DNA of 64,000 bases, taken from Tetrahymena elliotti 4EA. Lineage: Eukaryota; Ciliophora; Oligohymenophorea; Hymenostomatida; Tetrahymenidae. The position numbers and the translations under genes are program-made. The notes beneath the pieces were generated by a model. It was not told where the DNA came from, made no database searches, and saw only the letters and a list, made by a program, of their open reading frames with translations. Every line of letters starts with the position of its first letter. Position 1 is the first letter of the stretch. Below are positions 50,688 to 64,000 of the stretch, piece by piece. The stretch lies in assembly GCA_000231825.2 (NCBI GenBank), contig JH720331.1, positions 155,441 through 219,440 on the forward strand, given 5' to 3'.

Positions 50688-53600
50688 TCATTTTAATTCG
50701 TATAAATTAAAATGACGTAAAATAGGAGTCTTAATTTTCTAGTTGCTAAAATTATTTGCAATTGTAATTCCCTATCTATTTCTTCTGATCATATTATTCA
50801 TAATAAATACAATTTGTTAGTTTTTGTTGTTCATAGAAAACATCCACATATGGCATACCTTACATTTGTAAGTGGTCCATTCAGATTCCTAATTATTATA
50901 AAAAATTTTCAATAAATGAAACAAATTAACTTAAGAATATACTTTAGCTCCTCCAAATTCACTCTTTTCTTCCTAATCATTTGTTTAATAGGGAGTGATG
51001 TTTTTAGTAGGGCCTTCAGAGTTTAGAATGACTTAAATTTGGGAGTCATCTTAGATTTGGCCTTATTATTTTAAAAATTTTAGATCTACTTTAAATAAAA
51101 AATGAAATTTACCACAATCAAATGGACCTATTAAGAAATTGCTAGGCTAAAGCATTACCCATTTTAGTGCATCCCAATTTAATTTATAACGTTTCTTTTT
51201 TATAAATTTATAAAATATTACTAATTAAATAATAATAAAATTAAGTACTCTTATGAATTTAAGATATTCTGAACATCCATCAGAAGGACATAAGCTTGCT
51301 TAATTTTACTTGCTTTCTTTGGTGCAATTGCATAGGTTTTGTGGCATCTTTTTGGAGGAAGTAAAGTTTTTCTTCAGTACAAATGTTGTGCAACCACAAA
51401 TACATTATGCTTTTGGGTAAGTATCAAGATACTTAAAAAAAAATAATTGTAAACTTTTAAATCAGTAAGAAAACTTAAATTACATTTTCAATCTTAAATA
51501 AGTGAGATGATGAATAAATGATTTGATTCAAGCAGTAATAAGGAATCTAAAGGAACAAAACCTAAATATAGTATTTATATATTATTTACTTACTTTTGAT
51601 TGAAATGAAGAATTAATATACCTATGAGTTAATTAGCGTTAATGTTTCATAAGCCGAGCATTTAAAGAAGTAAGTTAAACAAAATATAAGTATGCTCCTC
51701 ATAAGCAATTTATCAATAGGAGAAAAGATATTAACTTCATTATCTTCTACAAACAATATTTTACCTCTAAATAAGAATATTTCTCTTAAATAATCCATAA
51801 CTTTAGGAGACAGTCTAAAAATAGAACTCATTTTGCTATTTTTTAAGAATGATCTTAGAAAATTTAAATATTTTGAATAAGTTTTACTTTTCAATTTAAG
51901 ATTAATCAAGAAGGAGGTAAGTAAATCTTGTCAAATCTATTTCACTAAGTAGAGAGTGTTCACTGATAACATGAGTGATACCTGATAACATCAATCTATC
52001 TTAGTGTTCTAAAAAGTAATCATAAGAGCAAATATATATTTCCTCCATAATTTTAATTAAACTTGGTATCTAATTTAATTAATTATTTCCATTTTTAATA
52101 GAATTTTAAATATTTTTTAAATAAATTTACATGCTTTATATTTAATTTTTAATTTATTTTAGGATTAAAAGTTGGAGAGTTAATAATACTGTCTTAGGGG
52201 AAAAGGATGTTTTATATGTAGTTATTAATTATATTCTCAAAACTCCAATTGGCTGGAATTGAAGGTGATTATGGATTGATAACAGTTGGAACATAAGTAG
52301 AGATTGGATTTAAATTACTGATAATTGAAGTATATATTTATTCAAATCTTTTGATGACATTATCAATATTGGGACGAATTTATTAATCTCTAACTAAAAT
52401 ATATTTTAGAAATTCAACAGCATGCATATTATTTTATATCTTATCAAGATTTTCTTAAGTTAAAATTTATTCTGTATTTGATGTAACCCTGAATAAGAAA
52501 GCTGTTTCATTCTGATTATAAAACAAAAACTCGTTTGTTAATATTTCATAAAGTAAGCAACCTAAACTCCAAACATCACTACTTCTTGTTGTACCTACTT
52601 TTTTTCTTCTATCATACTTATCTCCTTCCTTTTTACTTTATATTGCAAGAGTCTACATTTCAGGAGACTGTATGAATTATGTTCCCTTCGAAACCAAACA
52701 ATATTCATCTTCCTCATTTCTAAACATTTTACACACCCCAAAATCACCCAGAACTACTTTAATTGATTATTCACTGAGGTTTCCATTCTCTACTTTATTC
52801 TTTTTGTTAAAATAAACATTTTGAGAATTAAATAAAAAATTAAAATTATCGAAATACTGAAAAATCTAAAAGAATATTATCTGCCTTGATATCATAGTGA
52901 ATAACTGAATTTGAATGCAATAACTGAACTGCTTTTAGGGTATCTCTATATATATTAAGATAAGTAGGTAGGTTTTCTATAAATTAATCACCCTTTTACA
53001 TTTATCTCCATTACTTTAAACTCATAGGATATCTCTTCATAATAATTTTGTAGTCATTTTCTGCAAGCCCATAATCATATAGATCAGTTACACATTAATC
53101 AAACCTGAAGAGTTCAAGGCAAGTAATTTCATTGAATATGTCATGTAACACACATCTATCATAAATACTTTTAGGTAGATCCATTTATTTTATGGCTACT
53201 ATTTAAGGGTCAGATAAATTAGTTTTTGCCTCAAATATGCTGCCAAACTAGCCTGAAGCCATAAACTGTAAATCAGTGTAAATGCTGAAATCATTCAATG
53301 CAGCACAAAGTAGTTTCAATAATCTCTATCCTGCAGGGAAAGGCTTAATATGACAAATTTATTATAACAAGTAAGGTAGTATAGATTAGTTTGAAGGATG
53401 ATTGAGGTGAAAGTGGAGTAAAAAAAGAACATTTTACTTATCATCTAGCATAGGTTATGAAGAGCAATAAAGTTCATCCAATGTACCTCTATTAGGAGTA
53501 AGTAAAAGAGATAATATAGTACTCAAAACATAGGCATGCAATTCATCATCAGCATAAATTTTACGTAATTTACGTTCTTAATAGTAAAAAATGTTTTCAT

Positions 53601-56600
53601 TCAAAATAACTTCAAGGTTTTCATATCCTGTATTGTTACTATTATTGTTAGTGTTTGAATTCTTCGAATTTATGTTTGAATGGTGATAATCTTATGTATT
53701 TGGATTGTTAAAAGGATCTCCACCACTTTTTTAGCTGCTTTCTTATCCTCCTTTTGAAAGTTATCCTAAATTTAAGCTTAAAGAAGGTTTATTTGATTTT
53801 TAAGTACTTGATAAAGGTTGAATAGAATTATCATTACTTTCTTTCTTCATATTTTTCAGTGTTTAGTTAAAAGCTTTACTTGTATTATCTCCAGAGTTAG
53901 GCAAATTAGATCCACTGATAAGTTTATTTAAATTTATAGCAGGGAGAGGTATTTTAGGGGCAGGATTAGCAATCAAAGGAATTTGGTAATTACCTTCGCT
54001 GCTACTACTACTATCCATATATTAATCATAGCTTTAATTTGCCTCTTCGTTTACATCTTCAGATCTTTTACTTTTAGTATCTTTCTTTTTGCCTTATAAA
54101 TTCTCTGTTTAGCTGTAAATATTGCAAGAATCATTCTTATTTTAATTATCTAGCATATTATTGTGCTAAACTTACCCACCTTTTAATGGTATTCCTGTTA
54201 GAGAGAATTTCATTCCCATTTTGTTTTATGTGTTGATATTATTGTTAGCATACTGAGGTTATGGTGATTACTCCTATGAAGTTATTTGCCTACAGTTGGC
54301 AATATTAGGGTTATCTACAGTATTTTAACTAGTATTTTGACCTCCATATTATTAACCTGGAATTTAAATTGAGGGAATATTTATTTTCATTTGTGGTTTA
54401 GTAGGAGGAATGAATAAAATACCATCAGATGATGAGGAGGATAAATTATTTATATTTTAATCATAATTTTCTTCAATCATTTTATTTTCATTTTAGTCTA
54501 ATGAATCAGAAATAAATGCATTTTAACTTGGCTAATTGCCCTCATCTTACTATTATTAGAAATCATTCTATGATGGGATATTGCTAATTAATTAGTTTGG
54601 AATTATTTATTAGTTTTAATTTGTCAAATTTTAAAATTAAAAATTTAAAGGCAATCTCTTCAATCCATCTGAAGGCATATCAGATGAACCAGGAGTTTTC
54701 CTGCTTCCTATATCAATATTTTATCCGATACTAAACTTATTGATATTTTATCTTTTTTACTAATTGAATACTTTTTACCTTATTTTAATTTGAAAAATAT
54801 TTATTAGATAAAGATTTAAATCAATTTTAATTTTAATTGCTGAACTCAATTATTATTTTTTTACTTAAAAAGTAATTTCATTCAATTACTCATTCATTTA
54901 AACTCTATAAAAATAAAAGAAATTTACTTTTCTGAGCTATTTTAGGCTTAGTCAAGCTAGTTGAGAGATTTGGTTATAGATTAAATTTGACTAGAAGTTT
55001 GCTTTTAAGAGTGATCATTACTATTATTTGATTCAAGATTAAGAGCTTTGATTTAAACTTTACTATTAATTTAAATTGTTTTTGAGATGGGGTTCTGAGA
55101 TGAGTTTGAACCTTAGTTGTTATTATTTGGATTGTTAAAAGACTGATTTGATTTAGCAGGTGATCTTTAGCTATAATTTTATGACCCTTGTTACTATTAT
55201 TGCTATTATTGTTGCATTTATTTTTTAGCCTCATTACGTACTTTCATAAATCTATCTCTAATTTAAGTAATTTCAAATTCTAGGTCAATTTCTCTTGTAA
55301 AAAACTCTACTATTCTATATTAGAAGAATTTTCTTGTGATTTCTTCTGTTCTTGTTGTTGAAAGGGTAAACAAAACTTTTATATATAATTTTAGAAGGTC
55401 TATTTTAAAATAGTGGTAATATTTTTATAGATTTTAAAGAGATGAGCTTTAATGCTCTTCTAGTCCTCCATTAGGATTCTAACAGCCACTACCACCTCCT
55501 TTTATTTCATTATTATGGTAATATGAAGATTCTTTTTAAGTTTTATTCAAAATTTGGTTTATATTGTCTTAAATTTCTTGCTTTGAGCTAGATTTTTATT
55601 GAATTTATTTAATTTTATTTGAGATTTCATTTAATTCATTCAAATTAGAGTGAGAATATAATTTTACAAAATTTGTAAAACTAAACTTTAAATAGAATGA
55701 GCTAATATCTTCATTAAGGAGGCATGAGTAGTTACTGCAAAAGCCAAATGCTAGACCTAAAAACTCTAATATTTGTTTATAAAGGTTAATCCTTAATACT
55801 GTTGACATAGGTAACTTAGTTTTAGGATTGCTTTGTATAATCACACTATTGATTTCTGAGTTAGCTGTTAAATATTTATAGAAAATACCATTTGTAGGGC
55901 GTATTAAAAACAACATTTCTTGCAATAACTACCTAATAAATTATTTGTATTCCTTTGATTTTTCTGTCTTTTTTTCATTAAGCCTTTCTCTGAATATCAT
56001 ATTCTAGCACATTATCAATGAGGATTTAAAATAAAGAAGAAGTTTTTATGCACAAATAAATAGATTAATATGCTCTTACTACAAATGATATTGATTCTGA
56101 TTTTGTTAAGACTTTTAGTTGTTTGCTGGTTCACTTTTGCCTTTTGAAGGTAAAGAATTAGAAGGTGCATTATTGCTATTTTCTTTTTCATTTTACTGAC
56201 TTTGATTAGCTTTATTACTAGGAGATATTTCTGAGCAAAATGTAATGATTTCATTAAAAATGCCAACAGAATAAATCTTTATTAGTTCCTTCCAGTTCTC
56301 GTTTTTAAAATAAATTTAATTTAGTAATTTATACATTTCATTTCTTGGAGCCTTGATCATAATTCTAGAGATAATGCTTATGTAATTTCCAAAAATTTCT
56401 TTATGTTTCATCACAAAGGGAGTTTATTGATTGTAAGCATAGTTACCATTTAAGGGCATAAATGTTCCATTTGTATTATATGAGGAAGGCTAAACTTTAT
56501 GCTATGAATTTTAAATAGAATTTTATAAAGCTTATTAGTTATTTAATTAAGAAGAAACAAAATCATCTTTAGTTGGAGAATCCAAGATGACCCTATTCCC

Positions 56601-59600
56601 ATTAATCCCTTTAAATAAAATATTATTTTAATAATTTTAATTAATTAAAAATATTTACTATTGTTATTATTCAAAGTATTATTCAATAATTTCTAATTCT
56701 GCTTTGCTTTACTAGCAGAATTACTTAAGCTCTTATTTTTTATTTAAATATAAATTAATATGATACAACTAAATATTTTGTAATTACAAATGTAGGTCTA
56801 GCTAATGGATTTGTATTCTAAATTAAAGTAGTAATTCTCACAGAATTAGTTCCTGTCCTTGAACTTGCCTAACAAGGAGTAATTGAAAGCTCTATAAACT
56901 ACCTCTTAATCATAAGTAAGCAATCTATCAAAGACTCAAGAACTTCAAAGCATATTATCCTAGAAGAACAATTAGCTAAAAATCCATCCAAAATTTCAAG
57001 TTATTCTTTCTCAATTTCAAAATATAAAGCTGAATTCATATCCATATTATTAATATACCACCTAAACTTCTTCTCAAACTTGTGCAGAAATTCATCTTTG
57101 TTTAATGAAATAAATTTAGAATGATGTAAAAAAAATTAGCTTTCACTTCAATGAAGATTTAGCTTTTCAAATTTGTAATTATTTACAAATGAATTTTTTA
57201 ATTTTCATTCTCTTTCAAAGTTACAAATTCCATTAAATCTTTTATAATTAATTAAATTATTTACTTGTTTTTGAACGGATTTCATTTGCAGAATTTAAAG
57301 TGATAGGTATCTGTACTCCATTAGAAATAACATACTAATTTTGATTTAGTTCTGAAGAAGGGTTTAAAGATAGGATTTTGATTTCTGATAACATTCTATT
57401 TTATTCTTTTTATGCAAACAGATTATCAGATAGTTATAAATTTTATGTAAATATTCCTTTTTTAAGAGAAAAAATCTGATGAATTTTTTCACTATGAACA
57501 GAATAGAAATCTAATATTTTAAAGTAAACCAAATTTTCAGGTAAAGAAATCTATTCTAAACTAACTTCAATATCAGCTAAAGAAAAATTTTCATTCCAAT
57601 TTTCGTGATTTGTTTCACTAGCATATTAATTATTTTGACTGAAATTTTAATCTACAAATCCATTATTAGGTTAATTAGAAAAATTATTATTATAATTAGT
57701 ATACATCATATGCTAATAATCACCCTATCCTTATTGATTCATGTTATGTTTTATTTAAGGCTAAAATTTTTTTTTATATAAATCATGCATAATTCTTTCA
57801 TAATATCTACTATCACTAAGAGCAAAAGTTTCAAATCCATCACAAATTTAATTTAATTTTTATGATTCATATTCTATTTCTGTGTATTCATCCCAGCCCT
57901 TTCTGGAACACATAAATTTTATTAAATCTTTTTTTCTATTAAAAGAATTAACTTCACTACTTAGATAGGAGTATAAACAATTAACAGGAGAAGGCAAAAA
58001 CTATTTTTCTTAGTCAGATAAATCCTTTAAAATCATAAAAATTATATTTGAGATAATCTTTAACATTTTTCTAATATTATTTAACTCAGTTTTACTTTTC
58101 TTTTTTCTATTTGCATTCATCATCATAAGCATCATTTATTATTATTATTACTACTTTTTGTTAAATTAAAAAATTATTTATTTTTCAAAGCTAATTTTAT
58201 GTTTTTAATTGGAATTGCTTGCTTTTATTCTGTTTAATCATTTAATTTTTTTAAAAGCCATAAAAAATCTTCTTTTGAAAGTAATTTACACTTGGTATTT
58301 AAGATAAAGAAGGAGTTGATTCTCTATGAGTATTGCTGCTTAAATTATCCTACCCTACTACCACATTTAATTCTTTAAGATCTATTGAATCAAGTAGAGT
58401 GATTTATTCCTGCTCTATTTATTGTTACTACTGCTACTTAAATTCAGCTTTTTTAGAACTACCCTTATCTCTTTTTCTTTTTTTAATTTTTTATTTAATG
58501 AAGCTTTCATCAATTTTTAGATCTATTAAGCTATCAACATCTTTTATATTAGAATATTTGAGGAAAATAATTTTAAAAGAAATAAATTACCTTAAAAAAC
58601 TGCTATCTTAGCAACTTAATCTAATTGAAATTTTCTTCTTTGAGCTAAGAGACATCCTAAATCTATAGTTAGATTATATTCTCCAAGATTTTGAGCTATT
58701 TCACTCATTTTTTGCATAGCTGACATACTTTTTATTGCTTTTTCATCTTTATCATCAAAAAAATAACTATTATCTCCATCGATCATTGAATAGTTGTTTT
58801 CATTGATACTTTTTGGAAAGCTAACAACTTGTCTCTATGCAAAATTACTTTACTGATCTTTGAATCCACTATCTATTGAGTTGGAAAATCTATTTGAATT
58901 TGTTGAAAAGCTCTTGAAAGGGTCAGCCCTACGAGTTGATCTAGTCAAAGTTCCTACATTTTCACTATTATTCTATGGTAAATTTAAAGGAGGTATTTTT
59001 GGAGCTTTAGTGTTTTTACTATTAAACATAAATGAGCTTTGCTCTGAGGTATTTTAATTGCTTAAATTTGGGTTATTTGCATTTATGGGGATAGAGCCAC
59101 TTGCATGTAACTAATTTTTATTTACATCAGAGGAGTTTTCATTTTATTCAGTTAATGTAAGTTCATTAGAATTATTATTTTTGCTATGCCTTTTACTTGG
59201 ATTTCTTGTATTCAAAACATTAGGACTCCCTCCATTATTAATATTTTAATCTTATAATTATCCAGTATGTTAATTAAATTGGGTATTGTTAGATTACTAT
59301 AAAGCTACTAAATTATGTTATGTTTATCCTAGATTAAGTGTACTTTAAATAAAAGGATCACTTGGTTATGTTATATTCATATTAGTTTTTGTGTAATTTA
59401 AATTGCTTAGATCTCCTTACGATATTCTTGTACCCTACAAAAAAGGGTTTGTTTGATCAAATTCAACTAATTTATCTGTACGTGTAGGAGAGACAGAAGA
59501 TAGTTGATGGTTTTTTAATTAGATTTATTGTTGCTACATTATTTATTGATATATATTTGTTGAGTAATGTTAGCTATGATTTCCTCTTTCAGAATTATTA

Positions 59601-60558
59601 TTTATATTGCTTGGATGAGCACTATTAGGGGTGTAAGATCCTCCTTGATTATACATATATGGATAGTTATTTGCAATATATTTTGAAAGTTATGAATGAA
59701 AATCTACAGGCTCTGCTTAAACAGAATTTTGTTACTAAGAATAAAGCCTATTTAAAGCAAATACTCTATCATCAGGTTCTGCATCTTTAAGTATTCGAGT
59801 AATATTCTTTTCATAAAGTTCTATAATTTAACAATAATATTCAGTTTAATTCCTCATAAAAGGAATAAGTTCTTCTGAAAAGAAAATGAGTTTGTAAAAA
59901 ATTGAAAGTCCTCCCAGACAAGAATTATGTGCATCAAAATGATCTAAAAATAGTTCACATATTTTCTCACAACTTTGTGGTCTACAGCTTGATTGATTAT
60001 AAATATAAAAAGATATTAACTACAATATATTTTAAAGATAACTAATTAGATTATCTAATTAAACACATGAATTTTATAAAAATATTTACAATCTATTTCT
60101 ATACTAAAAAAAGCTGTAAAATATTTTTTATTACGTTCTTCAAATAATTGAGTTTTTCTTTGTGATTAAATAAAATATTTTGTTTTATTGAAAAGTTTAA
60201 TTAGTTGAATCAATTTTGAATTTTGAAAATTCTTTTAAATATTTTTAAGAGATAAAATAGCATGATTAATTTACCTCATTATTTTGAGCAGAAGATCAGT
60301 TATTAAATCCAGAATATATTCATGGAAGCGCTTTGATAAGTTTTTATTAATTTTGATAGTTGGAACAATTGTATTTTGCTTTAGGTATTATGAATATTTG
60401 GTCTAACATGTTAAAGAAACTAAGTATAATGATAATCTATTTGTAAAATTATCCCAAAATTCTTTATGAATATCCTTAGAAATCTCCTTTAAAATTAAAA
60501 TAAGCTCTTCAGTATATTCAGTTATGCTTCCTAGCTTTTCTAATAACTCGTATTCCAT
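50688..60558 (-). CDS. giant multidomain protein: helical N-half, protein kinase, phosphatase-like region, Cys-rich tail (about 2,870 aa)
   Basis: Exons 60558-60275, 60041-58591, 58522-58290, 58153-57265, 57139-56788, 56731-56659, 56608-54928, 54778-52858, 52799-52131, 52069-51888, 51853-51622, 51561-51484, 51431-51249, 51194-51113, 51061-50943, 50887-50688. The N-half is helical, armadillo-like in feel (ALYFEIEKEQLEILDGFLAN; KVLFTLSTTRTEEITRKFFQ), with Gln/Asn linkers. A kinase lies at about 2160-2430: MASGQFGSIFEAK, VAIKQM, VIHYDIKADNILL, VLGDFGVCK, SPEM and SSDVWSLGCLLYEIL, all catalytic residues present. Then IYICSYDYFLEHQDRLMLSG and GITHVIS resemble the start of a dual-specificity phosphatase, but no HCxxGxxR is found. 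A Cys-rich region (QCICGCTTFV, LCNCTKE, CPSDGCSEYL, YKCKVCHMW) probably binds zinc. The join at 57265/57139 is out of phase by one base and needs checking. Splitting into two or more genes cannot be excluded. Confidence 0.65.
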
Positions 60559-62092
60559 CAAAATAAATCAAAATAACAGAATTTATATATCTGAGAGATT
60601 GTGTTATGCAATACTAATAATAAATAAAAGTGCTAACTTTAATAATTGTTCTCCTAATTAATATAGTATAGCCCAATTTTCAATCTAAGACAGATAGTTT
60701 TTAAATTTTGTTTAAAGTTGCAATTTAAAACTTTGTAAAATAGTTGTATCTAAGTTGCTTATATTTTTATGAGCTGATAGAGAAAATATTGTGAAATATG
60801 ATCGCTTCTATTGCTTTAACCTTATCCTTTTTAAACTAATTTACTAAATAACTATATCTTTAAGTAAGTTATTTGTTTTGTTTAATATATGTTAAGAATC
60901 CTATTTATTAATATATTATTGAATAAACTAATGCCACCACTAATTATTTTGTTTATAAGTATTAATCTTTCCCTTAATTTTCAAATAAAAATTTGATTTT
61001 CTGCTAGTTTTCCTAATAAAGTGTTTTTATAATCTAATAATTAATTTCAAAATTCAACTAAAACCCATCTTCAAATTACTACTTTTAAAATTTTTATCTA
61101 ATAGCCATATTTTAAAATTAAATATTTTAAAATGATTTGAATTTAATTAAAAATTTAAGATTTGCATTTATATTTTGCTATTCCTTCATTCTTTTTTATG
61201 GTCTTTTTATGTACTGTTAATTATCTAGCCATTATTGAATATTACTTTAATTAAATCAGAGACAGCTTGGTAGCTTATGCTTTCTTAAAACTAATTTTAA
61301 AGTTACAGCAAAAATCTAGTTTTTTTTTTGGAAATTTCAGTGCTGGAATATCTTAAAATACTCATAAGCTTATTTGCTATAATTTCACACAATTCATTTT
61401 ATTTTAAAATAAATATTTTTGATATTCAAATATAAAAATTACTAATTAAAAATTATGCCAAATTTTCTAATTTTTAATATCTCCTAAATATTATTTGTCT
61501 AATTATTAATTAAAAAGTTTTGAACTTTATCTATCTCAAATTAATCATTAAAACATTTGCAAATGTAAATTAAATTTATTTTTGCTAAATTAAAAAAAAT
61601 TGGAAAGTGATTTCAGTTAAAATGAAGATTTAATCCTATTTTTCAATTCATATGCTAAATTTAACTCTTATGAAGGGACACTCATTAATAAAGGAACTAG
61701 ATAGATTATTAATTTTTCAAATTTAGATTATTATTTTATTTTGTTTAGTTTATTCTGACTCAATAAACTAAGTTTTTTTGAAGTATTTATATGTATGTAT
61801 TGTTTAATTTGACATAAATTTAATTGATATGATTAAATGATGAGGTTTTTAAAAAAATTTATATTGCGAAATTAAATATTTTAGACATTAAAATAGATTT
61901 CAACATTTTAAAAATAATAATTTAAAAACGATGTTAAATTTTTTCTTTTTAATTACTTTAAAATTTTAATTGGTATTTATAAGGAATAAAAACATCAAAA
62001 ATCAAGCAAAAGATATTAATAATATCTAAACAATAAATTTCTAATTAACTTTTTATAGCTTAAAAATCTAAAAATTAAATCAATATTAGTAA
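60559..62092. other. divergent intergenic region, no gene seen
   Basis: This lies between the divergent giant kinase gene and the right-edge gene. It is AT-rich with dense stops and no repeat of note. Both promoters are expected here. Confidence 0.5.
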
Positions 62093-64000
62093 ATGAGTTA
62101 GCTAGAATAGTAGGAAGATTTAGAATAGTTATTTTAAGGTGAACCGATTGTTATATCTTAGTAACTATTTGAATAAACCAATCATTTAAAGATAGCAAGT
62201 ATCCTCAAAGATATATAGTAATTATTTGTTAAATTGATCATTTTGATTAGGCATAGATTCTCAGAAGTTTTGAAATCAAAATTTATAATTCAAATTCTAT
62301 AAAAAAGGAAAGAAATAGTTAAAAAGAACAATACTCTTAAGAGCATCTTTAGTCACAATTATGTAGAGTTATTGAATTGTAGTGACCTTTTAATAAATAT
62401 TAATGAATACTCCAAGAATATTTCTAAGCTTTCAGAAAAACCAGCAAAATCTTTGCAAAAAATATTTGATTTGAATATGAGTGCTGCTACCTTAGCAAAG
62501 GATGGCTCATTCTCTCATTCAGATACTGTTATAAAGCAAAATAAAGACCTCCCTTAATCTAATTTAAAAAATATAAGTGACTCTCTTGACATATTAATAA
62601 GCAAGACTAACAAGCTTTACATGAAATATAAATTATTTTCAATTGCTGCAAGACAATCTCTGTCCCTAAAGAGTTTACTTAAAGAAATAAAATAAAGTCT
62701 TAGCTCATAAATACCCAATTCAAAAGAAATATATTTGAGTAAATTATTATTATTGAATATATTAAATAAAATATTTACTTTAAGCTTTTACATCAAATAT
62801 ATTAAAGTAAAAGTAAATTATAAAAAATAAATTAATTTATAAATCAAACACGTAATTAATTAACGAATTAAAGCCTTTCAAATAAATTAGAGAAATCTTT
62901 ATTTTAAGAAAAAAATAAAATTATTTTGATGAAAAACAAAGATGTTTTTTTTATAAAAAAGGATATTTTGGAGATAAAGAAATGCTTATTAATGAAATAT
63001 GTTCTGAAATATTTGAATAAGGAGTAAGGTATATATTATAGCAAAATGAAGAGGTATCATAAATTGAATAAAATGAAGAAATTGAATAATAAAATCAAAA
63101 AACTAGAATATGGATTTATATAGATTAGGTTATAGCAATGTGTTTACTACTGTAGGCATTAAGATCATCAAAAGATGTTAAAATTTTCCTCTCTTCTATA
63201 CCTTCCTTACATGAATTTAATTATCAGCCTTAGTACATTTTTTAGCAAGCAAATAACGAGAGTACAAAAATTAGCTAAGACTAGTTGATTTAGCTTTGTT
63301 TAAAAGAAAGTTTTAATATTATTCAAGAAATAAAACTTAAAAATTTGGAGAAAAGTGCCAATATAGCTAAATTTATGAATTACTTCAGTGATTTTTATGC
63401 TTTAGTTAAATATTTTAATGATCAGCCATTTTATTCAGGATTCATAACACTTTTTGAAGAACTTCAAGCTGGAATTACTGAATCAAGCTATCTTACTTAC
63501 TTTACAACATTTAAAATTATTTAAGACATAATTGAATATTAATCATCAATTCTACCATCGGATGATTCATATAATCTAAAATATCAAAGTGATGTTTTAA
63601 GTATTATTTAAAATATTTATAACCTTTAATTCAATTAGCTAAGTACTATTATTAGAGCCATGCTTATTCATGCTGATGATGAGAATAACAAGTTTTTTAA
63701 TCAGTAATTTTATTCATTTATCTTAAAAAGAATTAATTTTATTATTTATAAAAGTACTTTCTTCTAACGTATGATGTTTGAAGAGAAGAATATTAAAATG
63801 ATTGAGCACATAAAAAATGTTCTGGACTAAATTTACTAAAGCAATTCAAATGTTAATTAGCACTAGTAGTAGCACAAAGACTTAAAAACTATTCTTTATA
63901 CTGTTTGGGAAGATTTTTATTGTGAAGAAATTAAAAAAAGTATTTTAGGGATATAAATTGAAGACATGATTGTCAATTTCAAAAAATAAATTTTAGAAAA
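62093..64000 (+). CDS. helical protein of unknown function (3' end beyond window)
   Basis: Exon 1 (62093-62738) joins in phase to an exon starting at 62962 that is still open at base 64000. The protein begins MSQLEQQEDLEQLFQGEPIV and is Leu/Ile/Lys-rich and helical throughout (FVKLIILIRHRFSEVLKSKF; SLDILISKTNKLYMKYKLFS; FMNYFSDFYALVKYFNDQPF). There are no Gln repeats except a short run near QHQQQHKD. The look is that of an alpha-solenoid such as HEAT/ARM repeats or a nucleoporin- or vesicle-tether-like protein, but no family is recognised. More than 550 residues are visible. It is divergent from the giant kinase gene. Confidence 0.7.

Noticed and set aside
52028..52131. Separate kinase gene ending at TGA 52028
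   Set aside because: Reading through leaves a low-complexity tail overlapping the next exon, whereas the intron 52130-52070 is a good GT...AG pair in phase 0 leading to protein-like sequence. Kept only as an alternative.
1..64000. tRNA, rRNA, CRISPR, telomeric repeats and transposase genes
   Set aside because: I scanned for cloverleaf-type arms, ribosomal landmarks, regular short repeats with spacers, G4T2-type telomere repeats and transposase motifs and found none convincing; a covariance-model search would be needed to exclude small RNAs.

Overview
The window looks like nuclear DNA of a ciliate of the Tetrahymena type (class Oligohymenophorea). It is extremely AT-rich. Open frames of hundreds of codons only appear if TAA and TAG are read as glutamine and TGA is the only stop. 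Genes are split by short AT-rich GT...AG introns, and proteins are rich in Gln and Asn. No bacterial operon features, tRNAs, rRNAs, CRISPR arrays or telomere repeats were seen. All coordinates come from reading the sequence by hand with this code. Exon joins were chosen by splice signals and phase continuity; for seven multi-exon genes the summed exon lengths are exact multiples of three.

Layout. 1-9.6 kb: a myristoylatable pseudokinase (minus, running off the left edge), a 231-aa orphan, a broken protein-kinase copy and two minus-strand proteins of unknown function. 9.6-18 kb: a cyclic-nucleotide phosphodiesterase fused to an apparent voltage-sensor module, a small membrane protein overlapping head-to-head with a Gln/Asn-rich protein, and a PEX11-like peroxin. 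18.7-22.2 kb: two Gln-rich, probably nuclear proteins; the frame of the first is hard to resolve. 24.3-33.6 kb: an intronless Piwi-clade Argonaute lacking the first catalytic Asp, a kelch-repeat protein and a VIT/VWA-type protein. 34.7-37.6 kb: a leucine-rich-repeat gene in which nearly every exon is one repeat. 38.9-43.7 kb: two secreted CAP-superfamily proteins with Ser/Thr/Gly-rich tails and likely GPI anchors. About 1 kb of upstream flank of the second is found again near 45.5-46.3 kb without the gene. 46.8-49.5 kb: a coiled-coil protein resembling the DUF4795/QRICH2 flagellar family. 50.7-60.6 kb: one very large minus-strand gene (about 2,870 aa) with a helical N-terminal half, a protein kinase, a possible inactive dual-specificity-phosphatase-like module and a Cys-rich tail. 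62.1-64 kb: a further helical protein running off the right edge.

The genes do not form one pathway. Recurrent themes are signalling (kinases, cyclic-nucleotide breakdown), RNA silencing (Piwi), peroxisomes, cilia and secretion. The most unusual items are the voltage-sensor/phosphodiesterase fusion, the giant kinase-phosphatase-like protein, the one-exon-per-repeat LRR gene and the probably slicer-dead Piwi protein.
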